Assembly (NCBI RefSeq): GCF_013363975.1
Contig: NZ_JABWGN010000005.1
Span: 434,001-498,000, forward strand
DNA from: Nonomuraea montanisoli
GTDB lineage: Bacteria; Actinomycetota; Actinomycetes; Streptosporangiales; Streptosporangiaceae
Length of the DNA stretch: 64,000 bases
Direction: 5' to 3'
The position numbers and the translations under genes were made by a program. A model generated the notes under the pieces. That model searched no databases. It saw only the letters and a program-made list of their open reading frames with translations, and had not been told where the DNA came from. Position 1 is the stretch's first letter, and every line of letters begins with the position of its first letter. Positions 8,282 to 16,404 of the stretch are shown here, piece by piece.

Positions 8282-9216
8282 GCGGCGACCCTCCTCAGCC
8301 TGGGGTCGAGCACCGGGTACAGCAGGTCCACGACCAGGTTGACCAGCACGAACACCGTCGCGGCGAGCACGACGACCGCCAGCAGCACCGGCGTGTCCTG
8401 GGCGTTGACCGCCTGCTCGGTGAGCCGGCCGACGCCGTTGCGGCCGAAGACCGTCTCGGTCACCACCGACCCGGCGATGAGCTCGCCGAACGTCAGCCCG
8501 GCGACGGTCAGCGTCGGCGGGAGGGCGTTGCGCGCCACGTGCCGCCACAGGATCCACCCCGATGAGGCCCCCTTGGCGGCGACGACGGGCACGAACGGCT
8601 GTGCCCGCACCTGGTCGAGGCTGCGCGCGAGGATCTGCGCGATGGGCGCGGAGATGGGCACGGCCAGCGTCAGCACCGGCAGCAGGAGCTGCTGGACCTC
8701 GCTGCCGCCGATCACCGGCACCAGCCGCAGCCGGAAGGAGAACACCTGGATGAGCACGATGCCGAGCCAGAACGCCGGCACCGAGACGAACAGCGACGGC
8801 ACCGCCTGGAGCGCCCCCCGGATCCACTTCAGCCGGGTGTGGCAGGAGGCGAACGCAACGGCCACGGCGATCAGCACGGCCAGCGCGAACGCCGCCCCCG
8901 CCAGCTTCGCGGTGGCCGGGAGCCCCTCGGCCAGCCGCTCGGCCACGGGGGTGCCCGTGTCGATGGAGTAGCCGAAGTCGCCCCGCAGGAAGCCGAGCAG
9001 CGTGTGCAGGTAGGCGCCGGGGCCGTCCGTGCCGTAGTAGGAGCGGATCTCGGCGATCTGCTCCGGCGACAGGCCGAGCTCGGGGTTCTGGAACTTGATG
9101 AGGATGGCGTCGCCGGGCAGGAGCTGGAGGAGGACGTATCCGGCGGTGAAGGCGGCCCACAGGACGAGCGCCGCCTGCCCGGCCCGCGACAGGAGGTATC
9201 TGGCGGATCCGCTCAT
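8278..9216 (-). CDS. ABC importer permease, DppB type
   Basis: 312 residues, starting at the ATG at 9216 that overlaps the TGA of the binding-protein gene. N-terminal helix, then the LLPGDAILIKF segment, GDFGYSIDTGTPV, and the EAA-type loop QPFVPVVAAKGASSGWILWRHVARNALPP, all typical of DppB/OppB permeases with six membrane helices. It forms the channel with the DppC-type subunit. Four-base overlaps on both sides indicate strict co-translation. Confidence 0.93.
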   Translation of the reverse strand: MSGSARYLLSRAGQAALVLWAAFTAGYVLLQLLPGDAILIKFQNPELGLSPEQIAEIRSYYGTDGPGAYLHTLLGFLRGDFGYSIDTGTPVAERLAEGLPATAKLAGAAFALAVLIAVAVAFASCHTRLKWIRGALQAVPSLFVSVPAFWLGIVLIQVFSFRLRLVPVIGGSEVQQLLLPVLTLAVPISAPIAQILARSLDQVRAQPFVPVVAAKGASSGWILWRHVARNALPPTLTVAGLTFGELIAGSVVTETVFGRNGVGRLTEQAVNAQDTPVLLAVVVLAATVFVLVNLVVDLLYPVLDPRLRRVAA

Positions 9217-10841
9217 GACTTCCAGACCGAGTAGAAGCTGGGCCGGGCCACCGCCTCGAAGGCGACGCCGTGGACGTTCGGGGCCACGCCGTACACCTGC
9301 GGCTCCTCGAACAGCGGGATCGCGTACGCCTGGTCCACCACGTACCGCTGGATCTCGGCGACCTTGGCGTTGCGCGCGGCCTCGTCGGGCAGGGCCGACT
9401 CCTCCTCCAGCAGCCGGTCCAGCTTGTCGTCGTTCGACAGGATGACGTCGCGGTTCTTCGTGTGGAAGTGGCTCTTGATGACGTCCTGGTCGGCGCGGCC
9501 GACCATGGAGTGGGCGATGGCGGTCTTCTCGGCGTTCTTGATGTCCACGGCCTGGGTGCCGGCGTCGGCGGGGCGGATCTCCAGCTTGACGCCGAGCTTG
9601 GCCCACTGCTGGCCGACCAGTTCGAGGGTCTGCTTGGACAGCGGCTGGGGGCCGGAGACGAAGACGCCGAGCTGGAGCTTGGCGCCGTCCTTCTCGCGGA
9701 CGCCGTCGGCGCCCTTCGCCCAGCCGGCCTCGTCGAGCAGCTTCGCGGCGGCCTCGGGGTCGTGGGCGAGCTCCTTGGACAGGTCGACGTAGCCCTGCGC
9801 GAGGTGGCTGAGCACGGAGGTGGCGACCGGGTAGCTCGGGGTGAACAGGGTGTCGACGACCTCCTTGGCGTTCGTGCCCTTCTGCAGGGCCCGGCGGACC
9901 TTGACGTCCTTCAGGATGCTGTTGGCCGGGCGCAGGTAGAGGCCGTTGTTGACGCCCCGGGTGGGCTCGGCGTAGATCGTGAATCCGGCGTCCTTGACGG
10001 TCTGCTCGTCGTAGGCCTGCACGTAGCGGACGTAGTCGGCCTGGCCGGAGGTGAGCGCGCCGACGCGGACGTTGTCCTCCGGCGTGACGATGATCTTGAT
10101 CTTGTCGAGGTACGCGCGGCCCTGGTGCTCACTGGACTTCGGCGCCCAGTCGTAGTCCTTGCGGGCGGCCAGGTCGATCTCCTTGTCCACGACCTGGTTC
10201 GCGACCGTGAACGGGCCGGAGCCGACGACGTTCTTGAGCTGACACTGCTCCTCGTACGGCAGGGAGATCGTCTTCTTCGACACCAGGCCGGCGCCGATGA
10301 CGGAGGTGCCCTGGAGGAAGCCGGGCGAGGGCTTGTCGAAGTGGAAGCGCACGGTGTTCCGGTCGACGACCTCGCTGCGCTCGTAGTTGTTGACGAACTC
10401 GGCGACGGGCAGCTTCAGCTTGGGGTCGCCCTTGCCGTACACGTCGAAGTTGGCGGCGACCGCGTCGGCGTCGAGGGGCGTGCCGTCGCTGAAGGTGACG
10501 CCGTCGCGCAGGTGGAAGGTGTAGAGCGTGGCGTCCTTGTTCACCTCCCAGGAGGTGGCGATCCACGGCTCGATCTTCAGCGTCTCGGGGTTCTGCCAGG
10601 TCAGCTTGTCGGTGAGCTGGTTGAGGACGCCGCCGTTCGGATAGAAGCCGGCGGCCGGCAGGTAGAGGCACGTGGGCGCCTGGTGTTCGAGGTAGGTCAG
10701 CGTCCCCCCGTACACCGGCTTGCCGGCGGCCGCCGCGCCGGCGGCCGGAGCCGTCCCGCCGCCGCCACAGGCGCTGAGCAGGCAGGCGGCGGCGGCGACG
10801 GCCAGGGACGCGAGGACGGGACGGGGTGCGGACGATGACAT
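9213..10841 (-). CDS. ABC importer substrate-binding lipoprotein (KPN_01854-like)
   Basis: 542 residues, SBP_bac_5 family. A lipoprotein signal peptide ends in the lipobox LSACGGGG, so the mature protein is anchored to the outer face of the membrane. The ATG at 10841 is favoured over 10856 because AAGGG lies 7 bases before it. Binding-domain landmarks include LKIEPWIATSWEVNKDATLY and FHLRDGVTFSDGTPLDADAV. It is the first gene of the operon, and a CCTAC-N7-GTAGG dyad sits 54 bp upstream of the start. The ligand is unknown; the context resembles loci for uptake of organic, possibly sulfur-containing, compounds. Confidence 0.92.
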   Translation of the reverse strand: MSSSAPRPVLASLAVAAAACLLSACGGGGTAPAAGAAAAGKPVYGGTLTYLEHQAPTCLYLPAAGFYPNGGVLNQLTDKLTWQNPETLKIEPWIATSWEVNKDATLYTFHLRDGVTFSDGTPLDADAVAANFDVYGKGDPKLKLPVAEFVNNYERSEVVDRNTVRFHFDKPSPGFLQGTSVIGAGLVSKKTISLPYEEQCQLKNVVGSGPFTVANQVVDKEIDLAARKDYDWAPKSSEHQGRAYLDKIKIIVTPEDNVRVGALTSGQADYVRYVQAYDEQTVKDAGFTIYAEPTRGVNNGLYLRPANSILKDVKVRRALQKGTNAKEVVDTLFTPSYPVATSVLSHLAQGYVDLSKELAHDPEAAAKLLDEAGWAKGADGVREKDGAKLQLGVFVSGPQPLSKQTLELVGQQWAKLGVKLEIRPADAGTQAVDIKNAEKTAIAHSMVGRADQDVIKSHFHTKNRDVILSNDDKLDRLLEEESALPDEAARNAKVAEIQRYVVDQAYAIPLFEEPQVYGVAPNVHGVAFEAVARPSFYSVWKS

Positions 10842-10894
10842 GGGGATGCCCTTCATGGAACAGGGAAGCCTGTGTGGCGTAAAAACCATATATA

Positions 10895-10911
10895 CCTACT
10901 TGATTTGTAGG
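10895..10911. promoter_or_regulatory. CCTAC-N7-GTAGG dyad (site A) at the ABC operon promoter
   Basis: A perfect 5-bp inverted repeat with a 7-bp spacer in an AT-rich pocket inside otherwise GC-rich DNA. Read toward the operon it is followed by a TATATATGG stretch that could be a -10 region, so the dyad would overlap the core promoter. The same architecture occurs at 13435-13451 and 15534-15550. Regulator unknown. Confidence 0.6.
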
Positions 10912-10952
10912 CAATATGGGGTCGCATGCTGAGACGTTGCTAGCATCCGGCC

Positions 10953-11720
10953 ATGCCCTATCGCCTCATGGCCGCCATCGGGGAGTTCGACCGGCTCAGA
11001 AGCGTTGCCGGGCTCGTCGCCCCGCTTGAGCAGCGCCTGGGGCTGGTCCCTCTCAGCCGGTCTCTCGTCGAGGAGTTGGGCGGCCCGGCACCCACGCGGA
11101 ACCCCCATCCGTCACAGGAGCGGCCCTTCTCCTTGCTGTCCCCCGGCTTCGACCAGGTGTTGGGCGAATGGTCGCGCGGCGGGCCGGTGGCCTTGGTGGA
11201 GGCGGACTTCCACGGCGGTCACGGGTACCAGTCCGCCAGGGTGTGGCGGGCCGGCGCCGGGGTGTGGGGCCCGGCGCACACGTGGGACTTCGGCGGCCCA
11301 CGGCAGGGCTGGCCGATCAACGCGGCCCTCGCCCTCCTCGGCGCGGTTCCCGGCGGCGACCGCGACCTGTTCCTGACCGTGGGGCTCGGTCGCGAGAGCG
11401 ACGAGGACGGGTGGGCGTGGCTCGCCACGCGCGCCGCATGGGCGGGGACCTACGACGAGTGGTACGAGGAGCGCGAGAGGGAGCGCGAGGAGACGGCTCG
11501 CGCCGCCCGGGAGGCGGACGGACACCGGCGGCGGACTGACGTCCCGGTGGTCCTGGACGGCGGCGCCGTCATGGACGTGCTCGGCCTCCCTCCGGGACCG
11601 ATGGTGGGCGCCGCCATCCGTCACCTCCAGGACGTCCACGCCGAACGGGGCCTCACGTCGCGCGAGGAGGCCGTACGAGAACTGCGCGCCTGGGCCGCCG
11701 CGCAGCGGACCGACGCCTGA
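10953..11720 (+). CDS. Hypothetical protein with a C-terminal tRNA-nucleotidyltransferase-like helical tail
   Basis: 255 residues, not recognised. The first 150 residues have mixed composition with several Trp and Gly residues (HGYQSARVWRAGAGVWGP). A charged helical stretch around residues 165-190 (EWYEEREREREETARAAREA) looks like a coiled-coil linker. The last 65 residues (GLPPGPMVGAAIRHLQDVHAE followed by LTSREEAVREL) resemble the C-terminal helical region of tRNA nucleotidyltransferases, but no catalytic domain of that family is present. It is divergent from the ABC operon and may share the dyad at 10.9 kb. Function unknown. Confidence 0.72.
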   Translation: MPYRLMAAIGEFDRLRSVAGLVAPLEQRLGLVPLSRSLVEELGGPAPTRNPHPSQERPFSLLSPGFDQVLGEWSRGGPVALVEADFHGGHGYQSARVWRAGAGVWGPAHTWDFGGPRQGWPINAALALLGAVPGGDRDLFLTVGLGRESDEDGWAWLATRAAWAGTYDEWYEEREREREETARAAREADGHRRRTDVPVVLDGGAVMDVLGLPPGPMVGAAIRHLQDVHAERGLTSREEAVRELRAWAAAQRTDA

Positions 11721-11723
11721 CCG

Positions 11724-11879
11724 TCAGGCCCACCAGGCGGGCGGGCCCGCACCCTCGTCGGGTTCTGCGTCGTCGTCGGGTTCGGCGTCGTCGTCGGGCA
11801 GGTCGTACCAGTGGACGTCGCCGGGGAACTCCTCCGGCTCGTTCGGACCCTGGGCGGGGGCCGGTCTGGTGCTGGTCAC
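11724..11879 (-). CDS. Small acidic cysteine-free protein next to a LanC gene
   Basis: 51 residues from a GTG at 11879, preceded by GGAGG at 8 bases. Composition is striking: two copies of DDDAEP, many Pro/Glu/Asp, a HWYDLP segment and a C-terminal PPAWWA. It contains no Cys and only three Ser/Thr, all in the first four residues, so it does not look like a lanthipeptide precursor despite sitting downstream of a LanC-like gene on the same strand. An in-frame ATG near 12032 would give about 100 residues, but that extension has poor third-position bias. It may not be a gene. Confidence 0.45.
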   Translation of the reverse strand: MTSTRPAPAQGPNEPEEFPGDVHWYDLPDDDAEPDDDAEPDEGAGPPAWWA

Positions 11880-12073
11880 GGAGGACTCCTCCAGGAGAGG
11901 CGCGCCGGTACGCCCGGCGTGAGGAAGCAGGACAGGGTAACCCGGATCAGGCCGCCAGGAGGCGACGGGACGATCGCGGCGGTGAAGGGCGTCAGGAGGC
12001 GGCCAGGCGGTCGCGTCCGTGGGCGCGGTCATCGGCGGGTCGCAGGAAATAGCCGGCCCGGCGAAGCGGCCGG

Positions 12074-13423
12074 TCAGTGGCCTTCGCCGGGCGGGGTCAG
12101 GGCGGTGGACGGCAGCGGGATCGCGGGGAACGGGTTGTCGGGCAGCAGGATCACCCGGCGCGCCCGGGCGGCCTGTCCGGCGGCGTCGAGATGCAGCAGC
12201 GCCGCGCCGACGCCGGCGGCGCCGACCATGTAGCCCGTGTCGGCGCTGACCTCCTCCGGCCGCAACCGCCGGTACGCCTGGTACCACCGGTAGCCGTGGC
12301 CGTCGTGGTCGGTGGCGCGGCCGATGAGGTTGCCGGCCAGCGTGCGGGCGTAGTCGAGGTGCGCCACGCGCCCGGTCGCCGCCCAGAGGCCCACGAACAG
12401 CTCGATCAGCCCGGCGGCCCCGCAGCACTGGCAGGCCACGTTCCAGTAGCCCTCGGTCTGCCGGTACGGCACGCCGCTGCTCGTGATGCCGCGCGCCAGG
12501 CGCTCGACCCATTCGAGGTCGCGCGGGTCGCCGGCCACCTGGTGCAGTTCGTGGAACATGCGCGCCACCCCGGCAGAGCCCGAACAGAAGCCCAGGTAGT
12601 GCAGCCCCCTGGCGTGCGGCACGTGGTGCGGCACGACCGCGCAGTCGCCGCTCACGATGCTGACCTCGCGCACGAAGTCGGCGCCGCTGCGGGCGGCCCG
12701 CAGGAAGCGGTCGTCGCCGCTGACCCCGTACAGGCGGGCCAGCAGGAACGCCGTGCCGGCCGTACCGGCGAGGAATCCCGGCGTGACGGCGTCCACCGGC
12801 AGGTCGGCGCAGTCGCCGAAGCGATGGCCGGGCACCGGCAGCCGGGCGATGCGCAGGCCCGCCTCGACGGCGAACTCCTCGTAGGCCGGCACGCCCAGGT
12901 GGGCGGCGGCGCGCAGCAGGCCGAGCACGATGCCGCCGTCACCGCGCTGCGCCGGGTCGGGCGACCAGCCCGCCTCGCCGTCGGCGGTGCGTCCCCGGCT
13001 GACGATCAGGTCGGCGATGGCCCTCGCCTCGGCCTCGAAACTGGCCTCACCCAGCGCCCATCCGGCCTCCATGAGTGCGATCATGACGCCGGTCAGGCCA
13101 TGGTAGAGAGAGAGCTCGCCCTGGTCACGCCAGGTGGCGGCGAGGCGCCGGGCCCCGGCCCGGGCGTCGTCGAGGTACGCCTCGTGACCGGTGGCGGCGG
13201 CAAGTTCCAGGAAGAACAGCACGATGCCCGCGCCGCCCGAGTAGAGCGACCAGGGCTCCTCGGGGGTGGCCGCCGGTCGCCCGCGAGGGTCGGGGTTCGC
13301 GCGCCAGTAGCGCCCGTGCTCGTCGTCGACCGCCGCCGACCTGATCCACCTGCCGGCCAGGATCGCGGCGGTCAGCGGGGATTCCGCGCGGGCGCTCGGC
13401 GAACGGGTCCTGTCCAGACTCAT
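12074..13423 (-). CDS. LanC-like cyclase with a Cys-Cys-Gly zinc motif
   Basis: 449 residues from ATG 13423. Seven glycine-rich GxxG repeats mark the alpha/alpha toroid of lanthionine cyclases: SLYSGGAG, SLYHGLTG, GDGGIVLG, GFLAGTAG, GFCSGSAG, CQCCGAAG and GYMVGAAG. The zinc ligands would be Cys in FCSG and the Cys pair in QCCG; classical LanC has Cys-His there, whereas the CCG group of LanM enzymes has three cysteines. A His in SLYHG aligns with the catalytic His region. LanC enzymes add Cys thiols to dehydrated Ser/Thr. No dehydratase and no Cys-containing precursor are nearby, so its substrate is unknown. A possible leaderless promoter (TAATCT just before ATG) overlaps dyad site B. Confidence 0.85.
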   Translation of the reverse strand: MSLDRTRSPSARAESPLTAAILAGRWIRSAAVDDEHGRYWRANPDPRGRPAATPEEPWSLYSGGAGIVLFFLELAAATGHEAYLDDARAGARRLAATWRDQGELSLYHGLTGVMIALMEAGWALGEASFEAEARAIADLIVSRGRTADGEAGWSPDPAQRGDGGIVLGLLRAAAHLGVPAYEEFAVEAGLRIARLPVPGHRFGDCADLPVDAVTPGFLAGTAGTAFLLARLYGVSGDDRFLRAARSGADFVREVSIVSGDCAVVPHHVPHARGLHYLGFCSGSAGVARMFHELHQVAGDPRDLEWVERLARGITSSGVPYRQTEGYWNVACQCCGAAGLIELFVGLWAATGRVAHLDYARTLAGNLIGRATDHDGHGYRWYQAYRRLRPEEVSADTGYMVGAAGVGAALLHLDAAGQAARARRVILLPDNPFPAIPLPSTALTPPGEGH

Positions 13424-13434
13424 GACTAGATTAT

Positions 13435-13451
13435 CCCACACATTTGGTAGG
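13435..13451. promoter_or_regulatory. CCCAC-N7-GTAGG dyad (site B) between LanC and sulfotransferase genes
   Basis: Inverted repeat with one mismatch (CCCAC against GTAGG), the same 7-bp spacer as site A and an AT-rich 3' flank AAAATAAGG. It lies 11 bp from the LanC ATG and 45 bp before the sulfotransferase ATG, so it could control either or both divergent genes. Confidence 0.55.
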
Positions 13452-13496
13452 AAAATAAGGATTACTTGGCACTGGAGGGAAGGAAGGACGAGGACG

Positions 13497-14474
13497 ATGC
13501 CGCTGCCCCACTTCCTGGTGATCGGCGCCCCCAAGGCCGGCACGACGGCCCTGCACGCCGCGCTCCAGCAACACCCCCGGCTCCACCTGTCCCAGGTGAA
13601 GGAGCCCAAGTTCTTCCTCACCGACGGGCCGCCTCCCACCCGTGGCGGCCCCGGCGACGCGCCCACCTACCGGGAGCACGTCTGGCGCAGGCCGGACTAC
13701 GAGGCCCTGTTCGCCGACGCGCCGACGGGCGCCCTGCTCGGCGAGGCCACCCCGTTCTACCTGTACGACCTCGACGCGCAGCGGCGCATCCACGCCCTCA
13801 TCCCGCACGCGAAGCTCATCGCCATCCTGCGCGACCCGGTCGAGCGGGCCCACTCCAACTGGACCCACCTGTGGTCGGCCGGGCTCGAACCGATCGGCGA
13901 CGTGGTGCGGGCCTGCGCCGACGAGCGCCGCCGCATCGCGGCCGGATGGGCGCACTTCTGGCACTACGTCGGACTCGGCCGCTACGGCCAGCAGCTCGCA
14001 CACCTGTACACCCTCTTCCCTCGCGACCAGGTCCTCGTCTTCCGTTACCGCGATCTCGTGGACCGGCCCGCCGACACTCTGGACCGCATCTGCGGGTTCC
14101 TCGGGGTCGAGCGGGGCCTGCTCACCGAGGTACCCCGGGAGAACGTGACCGCTCATCCCGAGGAGGGCGGACGGCAGCGCCTGCTGTCGGTGACGGCCCG
14201 GGCGGCGCGCGTCCTGCCCCATGGGCTGGAGCGGGCGCTGAACCACCGCCTGGAGCACCTGCTCCAGCGCCACGGCAATCCGCGCCGCCCGCTCACCTGG
14301 GAGCAGCGGCGGGCCCTGATCCCGTACTTCGCCGAGGACGTCGAGCTGCTGCAACGAGTGACGGGGGCCGACTTCAGCGACTGGCTGCAGCCCCGGGAAC
14401 GATCGGGCGGCCTGGTGGGCGCCCGCCCGCCGGGCCAGCGCCAGTCCCGCAACGGCCGCCCGAAGCCGCTCTGA
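13497..14474 (+). CDS. PAPS-dependent sulfotransferase
   Basis: 325 residues from the ATG at 13497, preceded by purine-rich GGAGGGAAGGAAGG. The 5'-phosphosulfate loop GAPKAGTTAL begins near residue 10, and the 3'-phosphate-binding segment ILRDPVERAHSNW is near residue 110, both classic for sulfotransferases that move sulfate from PAPS to hydroxyl or amino groups. The EPKFFLTDG segment after the first loop is typical of the heparan-sulfate-type branch. It is divergent from LanC, so sulfation of a natural product or cell-surface glycan is possible. The C-terminal 30 residues are basic and probably disordered. Confidence 0.9.
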   Translation: MPLPHFLVIGAPKAGTTALHAALQQHPRLHLSQVKEPKFFLTDGPPPTRGGPGDAPTYREHVWRRPDYEALFADAPTGALLGEATPFYLYDLDAQRRIHALIPHAKLIAILRDPVERAHSNWTHLWSAGLEPIGDVVRACADERRRIAAGWAHFWHYVGLGRYGQQLAHLYTLFPRDQVLVFRYRDLVDRPADTLDRICGFLGVERGLLTEVPRENVTAHPEEGGRQRLLSVTARAARVLPHGLERALNHRLEHLLQRHGNPRRPLTWEQRRALIPYFAEDVELLQRVTGADFSDWLQPRERSGGLVGARPPGQRQSRNGRPKPL

Positions 14475-14492
14475 GCCTCTGTCCGGGGCCGG

Positions 14493-14520
14493 GCCCGCGC
14501 CTCGACGGGGAGGCGCGGGC
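14493..14520. terminator. Bidirectional hairpin between convergent genes
   Basis: Perfect 11-bp inverted repeat GCCCGCGCCTC / GAGGCGCGGGC with a 6-base loop, between the sulfotransferase stop and the end of the convergent beta-propeller gene. Confidence 0.75.
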
Positions 14521-15477
14521 TCAGGCCGGGCGGAGCTCCGTGCGCAGCTCGTGGCTGCCGTCCGCGCAGGTGTACTCGTAGAACAGCCGCACCCCGCCCT
14601 CCGGCAGGTCCACCACGTCCAGGTAGCGCAGCCCGCCGCCCCCGTGCGGAGAGGAGGCGGCGGGGGCGTCGCCCAGCGGCGTCAGAGCCGCGGGGTCGGC
14701 GCCGAAGGCGACCCCGGTGCGCTCCTCGTAGTTCTCCGCGGCGCTGGCCCGGCCGTCGTAGAAGGCGAGCACTCCGGCCGGCGTGAAACGCACGGCGCTC
14801 ACCCGCGTGCCGCGCGAGTCCCAAACGCCGGGACGGCCGCTCAGGGCCGTGCCCTGCCAGGTCCAGGTGAGGCCGTCGGCGCTGGTCGCGTAGTCGGTGA
14901 CCATCTGGTCGGCCTCGTCCGGGTCGGCAAGGGGGTGGCAGGACGCCCACAGGTGCCAGGTGCCGCCCCGCCGGACGATGACCGGGTCCTTGACGCCCGT
15001 CTTCGGGTCGCCGGGCAGGACGGTGACGCGCCCGGCCGGGTCGAAGGAGGCGGGGTCGTCCGCTTCGAGGACCTCGACCCGCCAGTGCTTGGTGCCGTGC
15101 GTGGCGCAGCTCAGGTAGAGCCGCCAGCGCCCGTCGGGCAGGCGTACGAGCGTGGGACGCTCCAGCGACTCGGCGTCCATCTCCTCGCGCGTGATCGTCA
15201 GCAGCGGCTCGAAGCGCTCGCCGTCAGAGGAGCGGGCCACGACGACGGCATGGCCGCGCCCCTCACCGATGGGCCGGCGCAGCCGGTACGCGAGATGGAC
15301 CACCCCGTCGTGCGCCACCGCGCTGGGGGCGCCGACCCAGTGCCCGGCACCGGGGGCCTCGGGCACGATCGCGGCGACCGAATGCTCAGGGGACGGAAGG
15401 AACGCCTCCACGGCGGGGACGTTCCCCTCTTCGATCAGCATGGGCACGAGGGTAGGCGGCGGGACCGGGAGCTTCAT
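14521..15477 (-). CDS. Five-bladed beta-propeller, glycosyl-hydrolase-43/32-like protein
   Basis: 318 residues. Repeated blades with short Trp/Asp-rich strands ([58 protein letters not shown]) resemble the GH32/43/68/130 propeller superfamily, which acts on glycosides. A KDPV and a WDSRGTR motif are in positions where catalytic acids often lie, but I cannot assign them. No signal peptide is seen, so it is probably cytoplasmic. ATG 15477 has AAGGG 10 bases upstream. Dyad site C lies 57 bp upstream, so it may be co-regulated with the ABC operon at 2-11 kb. Confidence 0.7.
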   Translation of the reverse strand: MKLPVPPPTLVPMLIEEGNVPAVEAFLPSPEHSVAAIVPEAPGAGHWVGAPSAVAHDGVVHLAYRLRRPIGEGRGHAVVVARSSDGERFEPLLTITREEMDAESLERPTLVRLPDGRWRLYLSCATHGTKHWRVEVLEADDPASFDPAGRVTVLPGDPKTGVKDPVIVRRGGTWHLWASCHPLADPDEADQMVTDYATSADGLTWTWQGTALSGRPGVWDSRGTRVSAVRFTPAGVLAFYDGRASAAENYEERTGVAFGADPAALTPLGDAPAASSPHGGGGLRYLDVVDLPEGGVRLFYEYTCADGSHELRTELRPA

Positions 15478-15533
15478 GCAGATTCGCCCTTCATTGGCGT
15501 CGAGATCAAGATCCTTGACTAATCCATATATTC

Positions 15534-15550
15534 CCTATTGCTTTCATGGG
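15534..15550. promoter_or_regulatory. CCTAT-N7-ATGGG dyad (site C) in a divergent promoter
   Basis: Third copy of the CCYAY-N7-RTRGG architecture, in an AT-rich island between the propeller gene and the YeiH-like gene. Read leftward it is followed by GAATATATGG, closely matching the flank of site A. Read rightward a TATAAC hexamer follows. Confidence 0.55.
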
Positions 15551-15688
15551 AAATATAACGCATCATCGAGGTCGCTGACGGGATCGGCGATGAGCGGGCG
15601 GAGGGACTGGGGGTGCCTCCGCCCGTCTCCCGTCACCGCCCCTCGTGGCCCCTCCTTCGCGGACCCTCCCTGGCGGAAAGGCGCTCCC

Positions 15689-16318
15689 ATGAGCACACGA
15701 GACACCCCTGCCGACGACGCCGGCCGCACCGCGATCAGCGAGGACTGGGCGGCCACGGTCCTCGGGCTCGGACCGGCGAGCCCGGAGCGGGCCGGCACGT
15801 TGCCGTGGGCCGCGTCAGGCGTGCTCGTCGTCCTCGTCCTCGGGGCCGCGACGAGGTTCCTGGACAGGAGCGTACCCGTCTGGTTCGACGGATCCGGCCT
15901 GGCCAAGGCCGTGGAGTTCCCCGTCTACGCCATCGCCCTCGGCGTGGTCGTGGTGGCGCTGACCGCGTGGTTCGCGTTCCGGGTCGAGCGGCGGCCCGAC
16001 GCGTCCCGGCCGGGGCTCGGCGGGCTGTGGCGGCGGTTCCCGAAGTTCGTGCTGGGCTTCGTGGCCGCGTCGGTGATCACCACCTGGTGGATCTCCACCG
16101 TGAGCGCGGCCGAGGGCAAGGCGGTCGTCGGCGTGGCCAACGACCTGCGTACCTGGTTCCTGATCCTGGCGTTCGTCAGCATCGGGCTGGAGTTCCGGGT
16201 GTCGTCGCTGCGGGAGGCGGGCTGGCGGCCGGTGGCGGTGTTCGCGAGTGCGACGGTGGTGAACGTGCTGGTCGCCCTGGGGCTCGCCGTGGTGCTGTTC
16301 AGCGGCTTCTCCGCCTGA
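15689..16318 (+). CDS. YeiH-family putative sulfate exporter, apparently lacking its core
   Basis: 209 residues from ATG 15689 (GGAAAGG upstream). The N-terminus has the SEDWAATVLGLG segment seen in long YeiH/UPF0324 proteins, and the C-terminal 100 residues (LWRRFPKFVLGFVAASVITT, then FVSIGLEFRVSSLREAG) match the end of that family. Full members in my memory are 340 to more than 450 residues with about ten membrane helices; here only about five remain and the conserved central block is missing. The reading frame is intact, so this looks like an internal in-frame deletion or a minimal variant. Sulfate export by this form is doubtful. Confidence 0.7.
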   Translation: MSTRDTPADDAGRTAISEDWAATVLGLGPASPERAGTLPWAASGVLVVLVLGAATRFLDRSVPVWFDGSGLAKAVEFPVYAIALGVVVVALTAWFAFRVERRPDASRPGLGGLWRRFPKFVLGFVAASVITTWWISTVSAAEGKAVVGVANDLRTWFLILAFVSIGLEFRVSSLREAGWRPVAVFASATVVNVLVALGLAVVLFSGFSA

Positions 16319-16404
16319 CCGGCGCCGCCGCGGCTCGCGGGCGCCGCCTCCCAGCCGCGGGCTCGCGGGCGCCGCTGCCCAGCCGCGGGCTCGCGGGCGG
16401 CGGC

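Noticed and set aside
11724..12032. Longer start (ATG near 12032) for the small acidic protein
   Set aside because: Added codons often end in T and lack the strong G/C third-position bias; the GTG at 11879 has a better ribosome site.
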